From: Mucilaginibacter sp. OK283
GTDB lineage: Bacteria > Bacteroidota > Bacteroidia > Sphingobacteriales > Sphingobacteriaceae
Length of the DNA: 64,000 bases
Direction of reading: 5' to 3'
NCBI RefSeq assembly: GCF_900110415.1
Contig: NZ_FODR01000001.1
Coordinates: forward strand, 992,001 to 1,056,000
Shown here: in pieces, positions 8,423 to 17,001 of the stretch
Layout: each line of letters opens with the position of its first letter
How positions within the stretch are numbered: the first letter of the stretch is position 1
Translations under genes and position numbers: made by a program
The notes under the pieces: generated by a model
The model's input: only the letters and a program-made list of their open reading frames with translations
What the model was told of the DNA's origin: nothing
The model's database searches: none

Positions 8423-9757
8423 ATGAACCAGTTAAAAACCATTTTATTAATGCTGTTGTTAGCCGTATGCAGGTACAGCGCCTCGGCACAAAATGATCCA
8501 AAACTTACCGAAATTTGGGATCCGGAACCAGCCATAGTGCATCCGGGCGTTGGCGATAAAGCGCCGTCAGATGCCATTGTTTTGTTTGATGGAAAAAACC
8601 TGGACGAATGGACAGATCAAAAAGGAATGCCCCCCGGCTGGACAATTAAAAACGGTATCCTTACCGTGAAACCCGGCAGTGGCTCCATCATCACCAAAAA
8701 AAACTTTGCTGATTGCCAGCTGCATATTGAATGGCGCACACCGGCCATTGTAAAAGGCGAAGGCCAGGAGCGCGGCAACAGCGGCGTAATAATGCAAAGC
8801 CGTTACGAGCTACAAATACTGGATAGTTATAAAAATCGCACCTACTCCAACGGGCAGGCTGGCTCTGTTTACAAACAACACGTGCCTTTGGTAAATGCTT
8901 CGCTTAAACACGGTGAATGGCAAAGGTATGATATCATTTATACCGCGCCGCGTTTTAATTTAGATAGTTCGCTTAAAACACCGGCTTACATTACGGTTTT
9001 ACACAACGGCGTGCTGGTACAAAATCATGTGGCTATAAAAGGCACAGTAGCCCATGTTGGCCAGCCTAAATACACCAAGCACAATTTTGCACAGCCGTTA
9101 TTGCTGCAGGAGCATGAATTCCCCGTATCGTTCCGCAACATCTGGATCAGGGAGATCAACGTTCAAAAACTTTTTAACGGCCGGGATAAAACAGGTTGGT
9201 ATACATTTTTAGATACATTGGGCAAAAACAACGATATCCATAACAATTTCATTGTAGAAAATGGTGCGGTGCATGTAATGGGTAAATATTTTGGCTATAT
9301 GAGTACCCTAAAATCCTACTCCAATTATTACCTTAAAGTGGTATTTAAATGGGGCACCAAACAATACTTTCCACGCCAAACCGGTAAGCGGGATGCCGGT
9401 ATCCTTTATCATTTTGGATTGATGGAAAAAGATACCGTTTGGCCAAAATCAATAGAATTTCAGATACAGGAACAAGATTGCGGCGACTTTTGGTGCGTTA
9501 AGCATACCAATGTAGATTCGCCAAACAAATGGGAAGTAGCCTGGGATCAAAAGCACATTTTCCGCACAGAAAATTTTGAAAAGCCAAGAGGCGAATGGAA
9601 TACGCTGGAGATTATTTGCAACGGTAACCAAATTGAACATTATGTAAACGGGCACCTGGTAAACTGGGGTACAGGTTCGGTAACCGAAGGCAGGATACTA
9701 TTACAATCAGAAGGGGCCGAGATATTTTATAAATCGGTAGAGTTAACGCCGCTATGA
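8423..9757 (+). CDS. Secreted two-domain DUF1080 (3-keto-disaccharide hydrolase-like) protein
   Basis: A 444-aa protein with a signal peptide (about 1-23, ending SASAQ). Two DUF1080 concanavalin-like modules follow. The first (about 50-245) has LFDGKNLDEWT, GNSGVIMQ and YELQILD; the second (about 248-442) has LFNGRDKTGWYT, DAGILYHF and IEFQIQEQDCGDFW. DUF1080 proteins of Bacteroidota and Planctomycetes include 3-keto-glycoside hydrolases, so a role in breakdown of oxidised sugars is plausible. It sits between a kinase gene and its regulator, which is unusual. The next gene overlaps its stop (ATGA). Confidence 0.85.
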   Translation: MNQLKTILLMLLLAVCRYSASAQNDPKLTEIWDPEPAIVHPGVGDKAPSDAIVLFDGKNLDEWTDQKGMPPGWTIKNGILTVKPGSGSIITKKNFADCQLHIEWRTPAIVKGEGQERGNSGVIMQSRYELQILDSYKNRTYSNGQAGSVYKQHVPLVNASLKHGEWQRYDIIYTAPRFNLDSSLKTPAYITVLHNGVLVQNHVAIKGTVAHVGQPKYTKHNFAQPLLLQEHEFPVSFRNIWIREINVQKLFNGRDKTGWYTFLDTLGKNNDIHNNFIVENGAVHVMGKYFGYMSTLKSYSNYYLKVVFKWGTKQYFPRQTGKRDAGILYHFGLMEKDTVWPKSIEFQIQEQDCGDFWCVKHTNVDSPNKWEVAWDQKHIFRTENFEKPRGEWNTLEIICNGNQIEHYVNGHLVNWGTGSVTEGRILLQSEGAEIFYKSVELTPL

Positions 9758-10110
9758 TGAATGTGAAAAGCATCACTGATCCTCACTTAATATACACCGT
9801 GGCTGATTCCAAAAAAAACAAAATTATCTGGACTAAATATACAGCAGGTAGTGAATGGCTTTATTGGGGAGATATCGACAATATGAATAGGAAGCTTGTT
9901 ACTGACGCTATTAACGTTCACTTCAGTGAAGAAACACTTTATATCGTCACTACGCGCATTGGATCGAGGCCAGCAACAAAGTATACTGTTGAAGAAGATA
10001 TTTTAAGCCTGCTATGTGTCCACAATTTTACAATATGGGACAAAGCGTTTAAACAAGTAATTGAGTTTAACAAAATTGGAACAATGCGTTGTGGACAATC
10101 ATTAGTATAA
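9754..10110 (+). CDS. Conserved-looking hypothetical protein, 118 aa
   Basis: Not recognised. It is a soluble protein without signal peptide or membrane segment, rich in beta-forming and aromatic residues (KIIWTKYTAGSEWLYWGD). It starts at the ATGA overlap with the DUF1080 stop and so is probably translationally coupled. It ends 39 nt before the response regulator. Function unknown. Confidence 0.6.
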   Translation: MMNVKSITDPHLIYTVADSKKNKIIWTKYTAGSEWLYWGDIDNMNRKLVTDAINVHFSEETLYIVTTRIGSRPATKYTVEEDILSLLCVHNFTIWDKAFKQVIEFNKIGTMRCGQSLV

Positions 10111-10149
10111 AATTTATTTAATAAACCATTTAACTCTTATTTTTACAAC

Positions 10150-10875
10150 ATGATCAGATGCCTGGTAGTTGATGATGAGCCTTTAGCGCTGCACATTTTG
10201 GAAGATTATATATCTAAAATGCCTTTTTTGCAATTGGTGAAAGCCACAACCAATCCTATTGAAGCCCTTACCCTGGTACAGGCGGGCAATGTGGACCTGG
10301 TATTTTTAGATGTGCAAATGCCTGAGTTAACCGGTATTCAATTCCTGAAGATAGCCAACGGTAAAGCCAAAGTGATACTTACCACCGCTTACCCGCAATA
10401 CGCTTTAGAGGGCTATGAGTTGGATGTGGTTGACTATTTATTGAAACCCATCGCTTTCGATAGGTTTTTTAAGTCGGTACAAAAAGCCCAAAGCATTATA
10501 CAGCCCGTAACCAAAACTGTAATACAGGCCGAACCTGCTCAGCAGGACGATTTTTCGACGGATTTTATCTTCGTAAAAACCGAACATAAAATTCAGAAGG
10601 TTTACCTGCACGATATTTTGTTTATTGAGGGATTGAAGGATTACATCTCCATATTTACCTCTGCAGAGCGGATTATTACCCTGCAAGGCATGAAAAAAAT
10701 GGAAGATGCCCTGCCCGAAAGACATTTTGTACGGGTGCATAAATCATACATCGTAGCACTTAACAAAATTGACAGCATCGAGCGAAGCCGCATCCAGATA
10801 GGCGAAAAAATTATCCCCGTTGGCGACACCTACCGCGATGAGTTTTTCAAGATCATTGATGATAAAAACGTTTAG
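10150..10875 (+). CDS. LytTR-family response regulator
   Basis: A 241-aa protein. The receiver domain (1-120) has the acidic pair D8/D9, phospho-acceptor D54 (VFLDVQMPE) and the conserved K of LLKP. A linker leads to a LytTR DNA-binding domain (about 140-238) with FIFVKTEHKIQKV, RVHKSYIVALNKID and IPVGDTYRDEF. It is the expected output of the LytS-type kinase at 7241. Targets are unknown; the intervening DUF1080 gene is a candidate. Confidence 0.92.
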   Translation: MIRCLVVDDEPLALHILEDYISKMPFLQLVKATTNPIEALTLVQAGNVDLVFLDVQMPELTGIQFLKIANGKAKVILTTAYPQYALEGYELDVVDYLLKPIAFDRFFKSVQKAQSIIQPVTKTVIQAEPAQQDDFSTDFIFVKTEHKIQKVYLHDILFIEGLKDYISIFTSAERIITLQGMKKMEDALPERHFVRVHKSYIVALNKIDSIERSRIQIGEKIIPVGDTYRDEFFKIIDDKNV

Positions 10876-10951
10876 TATTCCCAATCCAATTAAGACAATT
10901 GTGGCTTGCAAGAAAATTCTATAATTTGTAATTACATTAATTTTGAAATAG

Positions 10952-12832
10952 GTGAGTACAAATAAACAAGATACCGAAAAAAAAGCAGGTGATGCAGCTA
11001 ATCAAAAAGCATCCCCTTCAGGGGGCGGGGGGGGCTCCTCCGTTACCGGTAAAGCGCTTGATTGGAAATTGTTAAAACGGGTTATGCGCTATGTAAAGCC
11101 CTACAATACCACATTTGTGATTGCCGTTTTTTTAACGGTGTTTTTGGCGGTTGGCGCATTACTGCAACCTATCCTGATTCAACGTACCCTGGATGTAAAT
11201 ATACTGAATGACGATTACGATGGGCTGGTTTTTATGGTTGGCCTGATGGTGGCGCAACTGATTATTCAAACTGTGGCCCAGTATTATCAAACTTATTTAA
11301 CCAATACATTGGGTCAATCCGTTATTCGCGATTTGAGGATTGACATTTTTAACCATATCACCAGTTTAAGGCTAAAGTATTTTGACAGGACACCAATTGG
11401 CATGCTTATCACGCGGACGGTATCCGACCTGGAAACCATTGCCGATATATTTTCTGAAGGACTCATCAGCATCATGGGCGATATGCTGCTGGTGTTTGCT
11501 GTTATCGGCCTGATGCTTTGGCAGGACTGGAAGCTGGCATTAATTACTCTTATCCCTATGCCTTTCCTGTTTGCATCGACGTACGTTTTTAAGGAGGCCA
11601 TCAAATCATCGTTCCAGGAAGTGCGTACCCAGGTGGCCCAGTTGAATACTTTTTTGGCCGAGCATATCTCGGGTATAAGCGTTATCCAGCTTTTTGCACG
11701 GGAAGACCAGGAGATGCGTAAGTTTAAAGCGGTTAACGTAAAGTACCGTGATGCCAACATCCGCAGTAACTGGTATTATTCTATATTTTTCCCTGTGGTC
11801 GAGATTTTGTTTGCCATTTGCATAGGCCTCCTGGTTTGGTACGGTTGTAAACGGATGCTTACCGATGGGCAGCTGGCCAGCTTATCAGCTTCAAAAAAAG
11901 GGATTACCCCAGGATTGATAACCGGCTTTATTGTGCTGCTGAATATGCTTTTTAGGCCCATCCGCCAGTTGGCCGATAAATTTAACACCCTGCAAATGGG
12001 TATGGTTGGCGCCGACAGGATTTTTAAAGTACTGGATACCGACGAGGTTGCTATTGACAATGGCACCCTGAAAACCGGCAGACTGCAGGGCGAAATAGAA
12101 TTTGACAAAGTGTGGTTTGCCTATAACGACGAAAATTGGGTGCTAAAAAACATCAGCTTCCACGTAAAACCCGGCGAAACACTGGCCCTGGTAGGTGCTA
12201 CCGGAGCGGGCAAATCATCTACCATCAATATCCTTAACCGTTTTTACGAGATAGGAAAAGGCAGCGCCAAAGTTGATGGTCATGACATTCGCAACTATGA
12301 GGTTGAGTTCCTCCGGTCGCAAATAGCAACGGTTATACAGGATGTGTTCCTGTTTACTGATACCATTGCCAACAATATCAGCCTTAATAATCAATTAATC
12401 ACCCGCGAGCAGATCGTCGCGGCAGCAAAAGATGTTGGTGCCCACGAGTTTATTGAACGCCTGCCCGGCGGCTATGATTATAATGTAATGGAACGCGGAT
12501 CGACCCTTTCGGCGGGACAATCGCAATTGATATCTTTTATCCGCGCGCTGGTATACAATCCGGCCATTTTGGTTTTAGATGAGGCTACCTCGTCGGTAGA
12601 TACCGAAACCGAGATACTGATCCAAAATGCGATCAATAAACTGATGCAGGGCCGTACGGCGATAGTTATTGCCCACCGCCTTTCCACCATTCAAAATGCC
12701 GACAGGATTATCGTACTTGACCACGGCGAGATCATGGAAATGGGCACCCACCAGGAACTCCTTAAAATTGAGCACGGGCACTACCGTAAACTTTACGATT
12801 TACAATTTAACTCGGCTGGGATAGCAAGATAG
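10952..12832 (+). CDS. MsbA-like ABC exporter (fused permease/ATPase)
   Basis: A 626-aa half-transporter. A six-helix ABC transmembrane domain (about 55-350) precedes a nucleotide-binding domain with VGATGAGKSS (Walker A), LSAGQSQLISF (signature), LVLDEATSSVD (Walker B) and IAHRLST (switch). Such dimers export lipids, peptides or drugs at the inner membrane. The start is GTG; no ATG occurs in frame until about residue 45, inside the domain start. The polar N-terminal tail contains ASPSGGGGGSS, encoded by an S-family repeat (10997-11036). LipidA-core flipping is possible but not shown. Confidence 0.9.
   Translation: MSTNKQDTEKKAGDAANQKASPSGGGGGSSVTGKALDWKLLKRVMRYVKPYNTTFVIAVFLTVFLAVGALLQPILIQRTLDVNILNDDYDGLVFMVGLMVAQLIIQTVAQYYQTYLTNTLGQSVIRDLRIDIFNHITSLRLKYFDRTPIGMLITRTVSDLETIADIFSEGLISIMGDMLLVFAVIGLMLWQDWKLALITLIPMPFLFASTYVFKEAIKSSFQEVRTQVAQLNTFLAEHISGISVIQLFAREDQEMRKFKAVNVKYRDANIRSNWYYSIFFPVVEILFAICIGLLVWYGCKRMLTDGQLASLSASKKGITPGLITGFIVLLNMLFRPIRQLADKFNTLQMGMVGADRIFKVLDTDEVAIDNGTLKTGRLQGEIEFDKVWFAYNDENWVLKNISFHVKPGETLALVGATGAGKSSTINILNRFYEIGKGSAKVDGHDIRNYEVEFLRSQIATVIQDVFLFTDTIANNISLNNQLITREQIVAAAKDVGAHEFIERLPGGYDYNVMERGSTLSAGQSQLISFIRALVYNPAILVLDEATSSVDTETEILIQNAINKLMQGRTAIVIAHRLSTIQNADRIIVLDHGEIMEMGTHQELLKIEHGHYRKLYDLQFNSAGIAR
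10997..11036 (+). repeat. S element inside coding sequence (exporter residues 16-29)
   Basis: GCTAATCAAAAAGC followed by CCCCTTCAGGGGGC and a G run. It matches the intergenic copy at 45102-45141 at roughly 36 of 40 positions, including the same 14-nt lead-in. It is in frame here and encodes the glycine-rich stretch before the first membrane helix. Confidence 0.75.
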
Positions 12833-12839
12833 GTTGTAT

Positions 12840-12911
12840 GTTTTACGTGCTACGTTATAGGTTTTTAACTGTTCTAACTAAATGTATAACTTAAAACGTA
12901 CCACGTAAAAC
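12840..12911. repeat. W-type inverted repeat after the exporter gene
   Basis: The left arm GTTTTACGTGCTACGTTA (12840-12857) is mirrored by TTAAAACGTACCACGTAAAAC, ending at 12911. The ACGT-words resemble those inside bshC (55026-55052). It lies between convergent genes and may serve as a terminator. Confidence 0.65.
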
Positions 12912-12915
12912 CCCG

Positions 12916-13119
12916 TTAATTTTTAGGTACCGTCTTTACCGAATGCACCGGTTGTTCTTCCCGTTCGTGTTTTTTGGCAATGTTGCCGCCATGTGGTTCG
13001 TCGGCATGATACTGCTTGTCTTGGGGTTTTACCTTGCTTTTGCCGCCATTATCGTTAGGCCTATGGGTTGGTGTATCCGAAGGCGATTGTTTGTGTTTAT
13101 CGTTTGCTGGCTTTGTCAT
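12916..13119 (-). CDS. Small hydrophilic, probably disordered protein
   Basis: A 67-aa protein of unknown function, extremely rich in K, D, H, P, Q and N with no hydrophobic core. It is chosen over the overlapping + strand frame, which encodes an implausible hydrophobic/tryptophan-rich peptide. Short charged proteins of this kind are common in Sphingobacteriaceae, but no family is recognised. It is convergent with the exporter gene. Confidence 0.45.
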   Translation of the reverse strand: MTKPANDKHKQSPSDTPTHRPNDNGGKSKVKPQDKQYHADEPHGGNIAKKHEREEQPVHSVKTVPKN

Positions 13120-13157
13120 GAAGGTATAACAGGGTGGGGACGGGAATTGTTTATGTT

Positions 13158-13256
13158 GTCTGAATCAGAATTTACAGGATTTTAGAATATTCAGAATCAA
13201 TGCGCTACTGACAAGCATTCTGTCCATTCTAAAATCCTGTAAATTCTGATTCAGAC
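13158..13256. repeat. W element with perfect 31-bp inverted arms
   Basis: Arms 13158-13188 and 13226-13256 are exact reverse complements (begins GTCTGAATCAGAATTTAC), with a 37-nt loop. The same head recurs at 17926, where it supplies the ribF stop codon. A perfect 31-bp arm implies recent formation or active maintenance. Confidence 0.85.
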
Positions 13257-13356
13257 GTTAATAAATGTTAAAACCCGCACACTATTACGTTATTAAACCA
13301 TTTTTATAAACAATAAACTTTTACCTTTAACCCGTGTTTCTTAATTTCGCACATTA

Positions 13357-13446
13357 TAGATGTGAGATATGAGATATGAGATGTGAGACAAGCTGCCGAA
13401 TGCGATTGTTTTTATCTCAAATCTCAAATCTCACTTCTCATATCTA
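13357..13446. repeat. W element abutting the ftsX start
   Basis: The left arm is tandem (GA)TGTGAGATATGAGATATGAG words. The right arm is the mirrored set CTCAAATCTCAAATCTCAC, ending 7 nt before the ftsX ATG at 13454. A hairpin this close would sit in the 5' leader and could influence translation. Confidence 0.7.
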
Positions 13447-13453
13447 AACAAAT

Positions 13454-14332
13454 ATGGAAGAATTTGAAGCAAGCTCATCGTCAAAAAAGGTAAAAACCAT
13501 ATACATTTCAACCGTATTTGGTATTGCCATGGTGTTGTTAATGGTGGGTTTGTTAGGATTACTGCTAATAGATGCCAATAACATTTCGCGATACGTTAAG
13601 GAAAATATTGTATTGAATATTTTTGTTGACGACGCAGCACACGAAACTGACGTACTGCAGTTGCAAAAACAACTGGATGCCAACCCTATGGTGAAGCAAA
13701 CCCAATATGTAAGTAAAGAACTGGCTGCCCGTAACCTGCAAAAAGACTTAGGCGAAGATTTTGTGAAATTCCTTGGATATAACCCCTTATCACAATCGCT
13801 GGATATTTATATGAAGGCCGATTTTGCCAATAACAAGGATATCGAAAAGTTTAAAGCCGACCTGCTGAAAAACCCATTGGTTAAGGAAGTTAAATACCAG
13901 CAATCGCTGGTTGATAAAATGAACGAGAATGTGAAATCTATCAGTCTCATCATTTTAGCCTTCGCGGGCATTTTCGTAGTGTTATCAGTAGCTTTAATTA
14001 ATAATACTATCCGGCTTGCCATTTATTCGCAACGGTTTTTAATTAAATCTATGCAGCTTGTTGGTGCAACTAAGGGCTTTATCCGTAAGCCATTTTTACT
14101 ATATGGCATCTGGCACGGGCTTTTAGGGGGCTTAATTGCTATAATCCTGTTAATTGGTGCACTATACCTGGCTTATCAACAAGTGCCCGACCTGGTTTTC
14201 CTGCAAAGCTATTCGGAATTTGGAATGGTATTTTTAGGCGTGGTAGGGTTAGGCATATTTATATCAGCCTTTAGCACATTCCTGGCTGTTAACAAGTTTT
14301 TACGTTTAAAAATATACGACCTATATCGATAG
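13454..14332 (+). CDS. ftsX: Cell-division ABC transporter permease FtsX
   Basis: A 292-aa protein. A short cytoplasmic N-terminus leads to TM1 (about 20-40). A periplasmic domain (about 45-160, with VLNIFVDD and YVSKELAARNLQKDLGEDF) is followed by three further TM segments in a C-terminal FtsX/MacB-like module. With FtsE (not in the window) it controls peptidoglycan hydrolases at the septum. It heads a run of envelope genes (DUF3098, uppP). A W hairpin sits immediately upstream of the start codon. Confidence 0.9.
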   Translation: MEEFEASSSSKKVKTIYISTVFGIAMVLLMVGLLGLLLIDANNISRYVKENIVLNIFVDDAAHETDVLQLQKQLDANPMVKQTQYVSKELAARNLQKDLGEDFVKFLGYNPLSQSLDIYMKADFANNKDIEKFKADLLKNPLVKEVKYQQSLVDKMNENVKSISLIILAFAGIFVVLSVALINNTIRLAIYSQRFLIKSMQLVGATKGFIRKPFLLYGIWHGLLGGLIAIILLIGALYLAYQQVPDLVFLQSYSEFGMVFLGVVGLGIFISAFSTFLAVNKFLRLKIYDLYR

Positions 14333-14407
14333 GTTAAAGGCAAAAGGATAAGACCAAAAGGTTTTATCGCGTAGCCAATAAAAAAACAATATTTAAAAAA
14401 TATCGAA

Positions 14408-14456
14408 GCAGTAATTGAATCAATAATTCAGTAATTCGATAATTCAATAATTAAAA
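14408..14456 (+). repeat. W-type direct words before the DUF3098 gene
   Basis: Four near-copies of an AATTcaaTAATTC word in tandem (AATTGAATCAATAATTCAG and following). They end a few bases before the ATG at 14460. No mirrored arm is seen. Confidence 0.5.
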
Positions 14457-14459
14457 AAC

Positions 14460-14747
14460 ATGGCACAAAAATTTAAACCAACAACGCCTTTAAAAACATC
14501 GGCAACTGCTTCGGCGCCAAAAGCGGCAAAAACTATCAGTAATGAGCCTGTAGAGTTTATCTTTGATAAAAGCAACTACAAGTTTTTAATCATCAGCGTA
14601 TTAATAGTAGCCTTTGGTTTTGTGCTGATGTCTGGTACTACCGATATTTATAGCAATACCAAAATTGTTATAGCCCCTATTGTAGTACTGGCTGGCTTTG
14701 CTTTAGGTTTTTACGCTATTTTAAAGAAGCCTGAAGTTAGCAAGTAG
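14460..14747 (+). CDS. DUF3098 membrane protein
   Basis: A 95-aa protein. A basic, Ala/Thr-rich N-terminus is followed by PVEFIFDKSNYKFLIISV and two transmembrane helices (about 42-60 and 70-88). DUF3098 proteins are characteristically encoded directly after ftsX and before uppP in Bacteroidota, as here, suggesting a link to division or wall synthesis. The function is not established. Confidence 0.8.
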   Translation: MAQKFKPTTPLKTSATASAPKAAKTISNEPVEFIFDKSNYKFLIISVLIVAFGFVLMSGTTDIYSNTKIVIAPIVVLAGFALGFYAILKKPEVSK

Positions 14748-14869
14748 CTAATTGGTTGATTAGGTGAATGGCTGATTGGGTTAACCGTTTCAGCTTTGTT
14801 TGCCAAATCAACCGGATTCATTATCTTTCCAATACATCATAATATCTACCCCAACCCCAAAAAATCACA

Positions 14870-15673
14870 ATGAATCTGATCCACGTTATCGTGCTTGCAA
14901 TTATAGAAGGCATTACCGAGTTTTTGCCGGTATCATCTACCGGGCATATGGTTATTGCCTCGGCGTTTATGGGAATCGGTACAGACGATTTTGTAAAGCT
15001 GTTTGAAGTTGCCATACAGTTAGGTGCCATTCTATCAGTTGTAATTTTATACTTTAAGCGTTTTTTCAAGTCGTTTGATTTTTATTTTAAACTGGTAGTA
15101 GGCGTTATACCGGCTGTTATAGTAGGCGTATTATTCAAAAAGAAAATTGATATTTTATTAGAGAGCCCGCTTGTAGTGGCTTGTTCATTACTAATAGGCG
15201 GTGTAGTATTGTTATTTGTTGATAAATGGTTTAATAAGCCGGCCGTTAAAGAAGAAGGCCAAATAAGCTATGCAACCGCGCTTAAAGTTGGTGTTTTTCA
15301 ATGTTTGGCTGTTGTCCCTGGTGTTTCCCGTTCGGCTGCAACCATTGTGGGTGGTATGAGCCAAAAACTTACCCGCACCGCGGCTGCCGAGTTTTCGTTC
15401 TTTTTGGCCGTGCCTACCATGTTTGGTGCTACGCTGAAAGAAATCTGGGATTTTCATAAAGCCCATGCTACGGGACCGCTATTTACCGGCGAGCAGATTA
15501 AATTTTTAGTTGTTGGCAATGTTATAGCATTTGTTGTGGCTATGCTGGCCATCAAATCATTCATTACTTTTCTTGAGCGTAAGGGCTTCAGGCTTTTTGG
15601 CTGGTACCGTATTATAGTTGGCGCTTTTATTATCGTTTTGATATTAAGCGGTCACCAACTACAGGTATTGTAG
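14870..15673 (+). CDS. uppP: Undecaprenyl-diphosphatase (BacA type)
   Basis: A 267-aa polytopic membrane phosphatase that recycles undecaprenyl pyrophosphate to the monophosphate carrier for peptidoglycan and glycan synthesis. Both signature loops are present: [15 protein letters not shown] near residue 14 and [10 protein letters not shown] near residue 150, containing the catalytic Glu, Ser and Arg residues of the family. Overexpression of homologues gives bacitracin resistance. It is followed by S-type and MITE-like repeats before truB. Confidence 0.95.
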   Translation: MNLIHVIVLAIIEGITEFLPVSSTGHMVIASAFMGIGTDDFVKLFEVAIQLGAILSVVILYFKRFFKSFDFYFKLVVGVIPAVIVGVLFKKKIDILLESPLVVACSLLIGGVVLLFVDKWFNKPAVKEEGQISYATALKVGVFQCLAVVPGVSRSAATIVGGMSQKLTRTAAAEFSFFLAVPTMFGATLKEIWDFHKAHATGPLFTGEQIKFLVVGNVIAFVVAMLAIKSFITFLERKGFRLFGWYRIIVGAFIIVLILSGHQLQVL

Positions 15674-15703
15674 CCCCCCAAACCCTCCCCGGAAGGGAGG
15701 GCT
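15672..15703. repeat. S-type palindrome at the uppP stop
   Basis: AGCCCCCCAAACCCTCCCC then GGAAGGGAGGGCTTC. The core CCCTCCCC-GGAA-GGGAGGG can fold into a stable hairpin directly after the uppP stop codon. Confidence 0.6.
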
Positions 15704-15734
15704 TCAAAAGCAAATTGAAGATTATTTGAATTCT

Positions 15735-16078
15735 CCCCAACCGGGGCATGCAAACGCATCTAATTGGGTTAACATAACTTAACATATTTCAGATATATTT
15801 TTTGTAAATATTTGATAATCAATGTTTTGAATTTTAACATGGTTAACACTAAACTGATCGGGCAATTTAGGCGCATCCAAATATTTGTACCTGTTGCTGG
15901 CCAAAGCAGGTCCGTTTGGCACCTCGATCATTAACCACGATCAGCCAACAAAAATAAGGTGTTGTTTGATACTTATTCTTCCCGGCGCTATAAGCTTATC
16001 ACATCAGCTATTATTAAACAACAGCTAATCGCCGTCAACTATTTAGATGCGTTTGCCCTGGCAACCCGGGGGAGGGGT
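15735..16078. mobile_element. MITE-like element with inverted ends between uppP and truB
   Basis: GCAAACGCATCTAA at 15750-15763 is exactly inverted at 16043-16056. Flanking GC-rich ends (CCCCAACCGGGG outside the left, CAACCCGGGGGAGGGG outside the right) extend the similarity to about 35 bp. The roughly 340-bp unit holds no convincing gene; a 65-codon frame at 15959 looks random. It may be a non-autonomous mobile element. No target-site duplication was identified. Confidence 0.5.
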
Positions 16079-16165
16079 ATTCGGGATTTGATTTTTATTG
16101 TACTCATGATTGCTATGCAATTTAGAGGTGGCTTTTCCATACCTTTGCCGCTTTAACAACATTAC

Positions 16166-16867
16166 TTGAAAAGTACTTACCAAAACATCCAGGAATTTGC
16201 CGATGGCCAGCTGTTGCTGGTGAACAAACCGTATCAATGGACAAGCTTTGATGTGGTGGGCAAAATCCGCAATTCTTTTAAGCCTTTAAAATTGAAGGTT
16301 GGCCATGCTGGCACGCTCGATCCGCTGGCTACCGGATTGCTCATCATCTGCACCGGTAAAATGACCAAGCAGATTGATACCTTCCAGGCCGAAGAAAAAG
16401 AGTACACCGGTACCATGGTACTTGGCGCAACCACGCCATCGTATGATATGGAAACCGAACCCGACAATAAGTTTGATACCGGCCAACTTACCGAACAACA
16501 GCTGCGTAGTAACTGCGCACAGTTTACCGGCGACATACAGCAATACCCGCCTGCGCACTCTGCAATTAAAATAGACGGCGAGCGTTTGTACGAAAAAGCC
16601 CGCCGCGGCGAAGAAGTGGAACGACGCCTGCGTAGCGTTACCATAAGCGAATTTGAACTTACACGCGTTGAATTGCCCGAAGTTGATTTCAGGGTGGTAT
16701 GCAGTAAGGGCACTTATATTCGTAGTTTGGTGCACGATTTTGGTGCTGCTTTAAATAATGGGGCATACCTGTCTGAATTGAGGCGTACCCGCAGTGGCAG
16801 CTATAAGGTAGAGGATGCCTGGGAGGTGATGGAGTTGTTTAATACTATTAAAAGTCTTAAGCCCTAA
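16166..16867 (+). CDS. truB: tRNA pseudouridine-55 synthase
   Basis: A 233-aa enzyme that makes pseudouridine 55 in the T loop of tRNAs. The catalytic motif HAGTLDPLATGLL contains the nucleophilic Asp; KPYQWTSFDVV and KGTYIRSLVHDFG are further TruB signatures. It is short because the C-terminal PUA-like extension is absent, as in other Bacteroidota. The start appears to be TTG at 16166; no ATG precedes the conserved N-terminal region. It lies upstream of ribF, a common pairing. Confidence 0.92.
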   Translation: MKSTYQNIQEFADGQLLLVNKPYQWTSFDVVGKIRNSFKPLKLKVGHAGTLDPLATGLLIICTGKMTKQIDTFQAEEKEYTGTMVLGATTPSYDMETEPDNKFDTGQLTEQQLRSNCAQFTGDIQQYPPAHSAIKIDGERLYEKARRGEEVERRLRSVTISEFELTRVELPEVDFRVVCSKGTYIRSLVHDFGAALNNGAYLSELRRTRSGSYKVEDAWEVMELFNTIKSLKP

Positions 16868-16953
16868 GTCGTTAGTATTAAGTTTGTCATTGGAATGGAA
16901 GTGATTTCGCGCGACTTTTGACTTAAGACTGACTACTTGAGACTACGGACTTA
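16864..16953. repeat. W-type inverted repeat after truB
   Basis: CTAAGTCGTTAGTATTAAGT (16864-16883) is imperfectly mirrored by CTTGAGACTACGGACTTAA (16935-16953), with additional GACTTAAGACTGACTA words between them. Confidence 0.5.
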
Positions 16954-17001
16954 ACATCCGAACTTAAACTAAAAAACTAAATTTGCGTTTTTACTCATCA
17001 A

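Noticed and set aside
12943..13185. 80-codon + strand frame overlapping the small hydrophilic gene
   Set aside because: The peptide is W/F-rich without signal or domain and looks like an antisense shadow of the minus-strand frame; its end runs into the W element at 13158.
15959..16156. 65-codon open frame between uppP and truB
   Set aside because: Lies within the MITE-like element, with no recognisable protein features; its end overlaps repeat DNA.
16954..17001. FMN riboswitch upstream of ribF
   Set aside because: The short space before ribF carries none of the conserved RFN-element sequence and is mostly W repeat.
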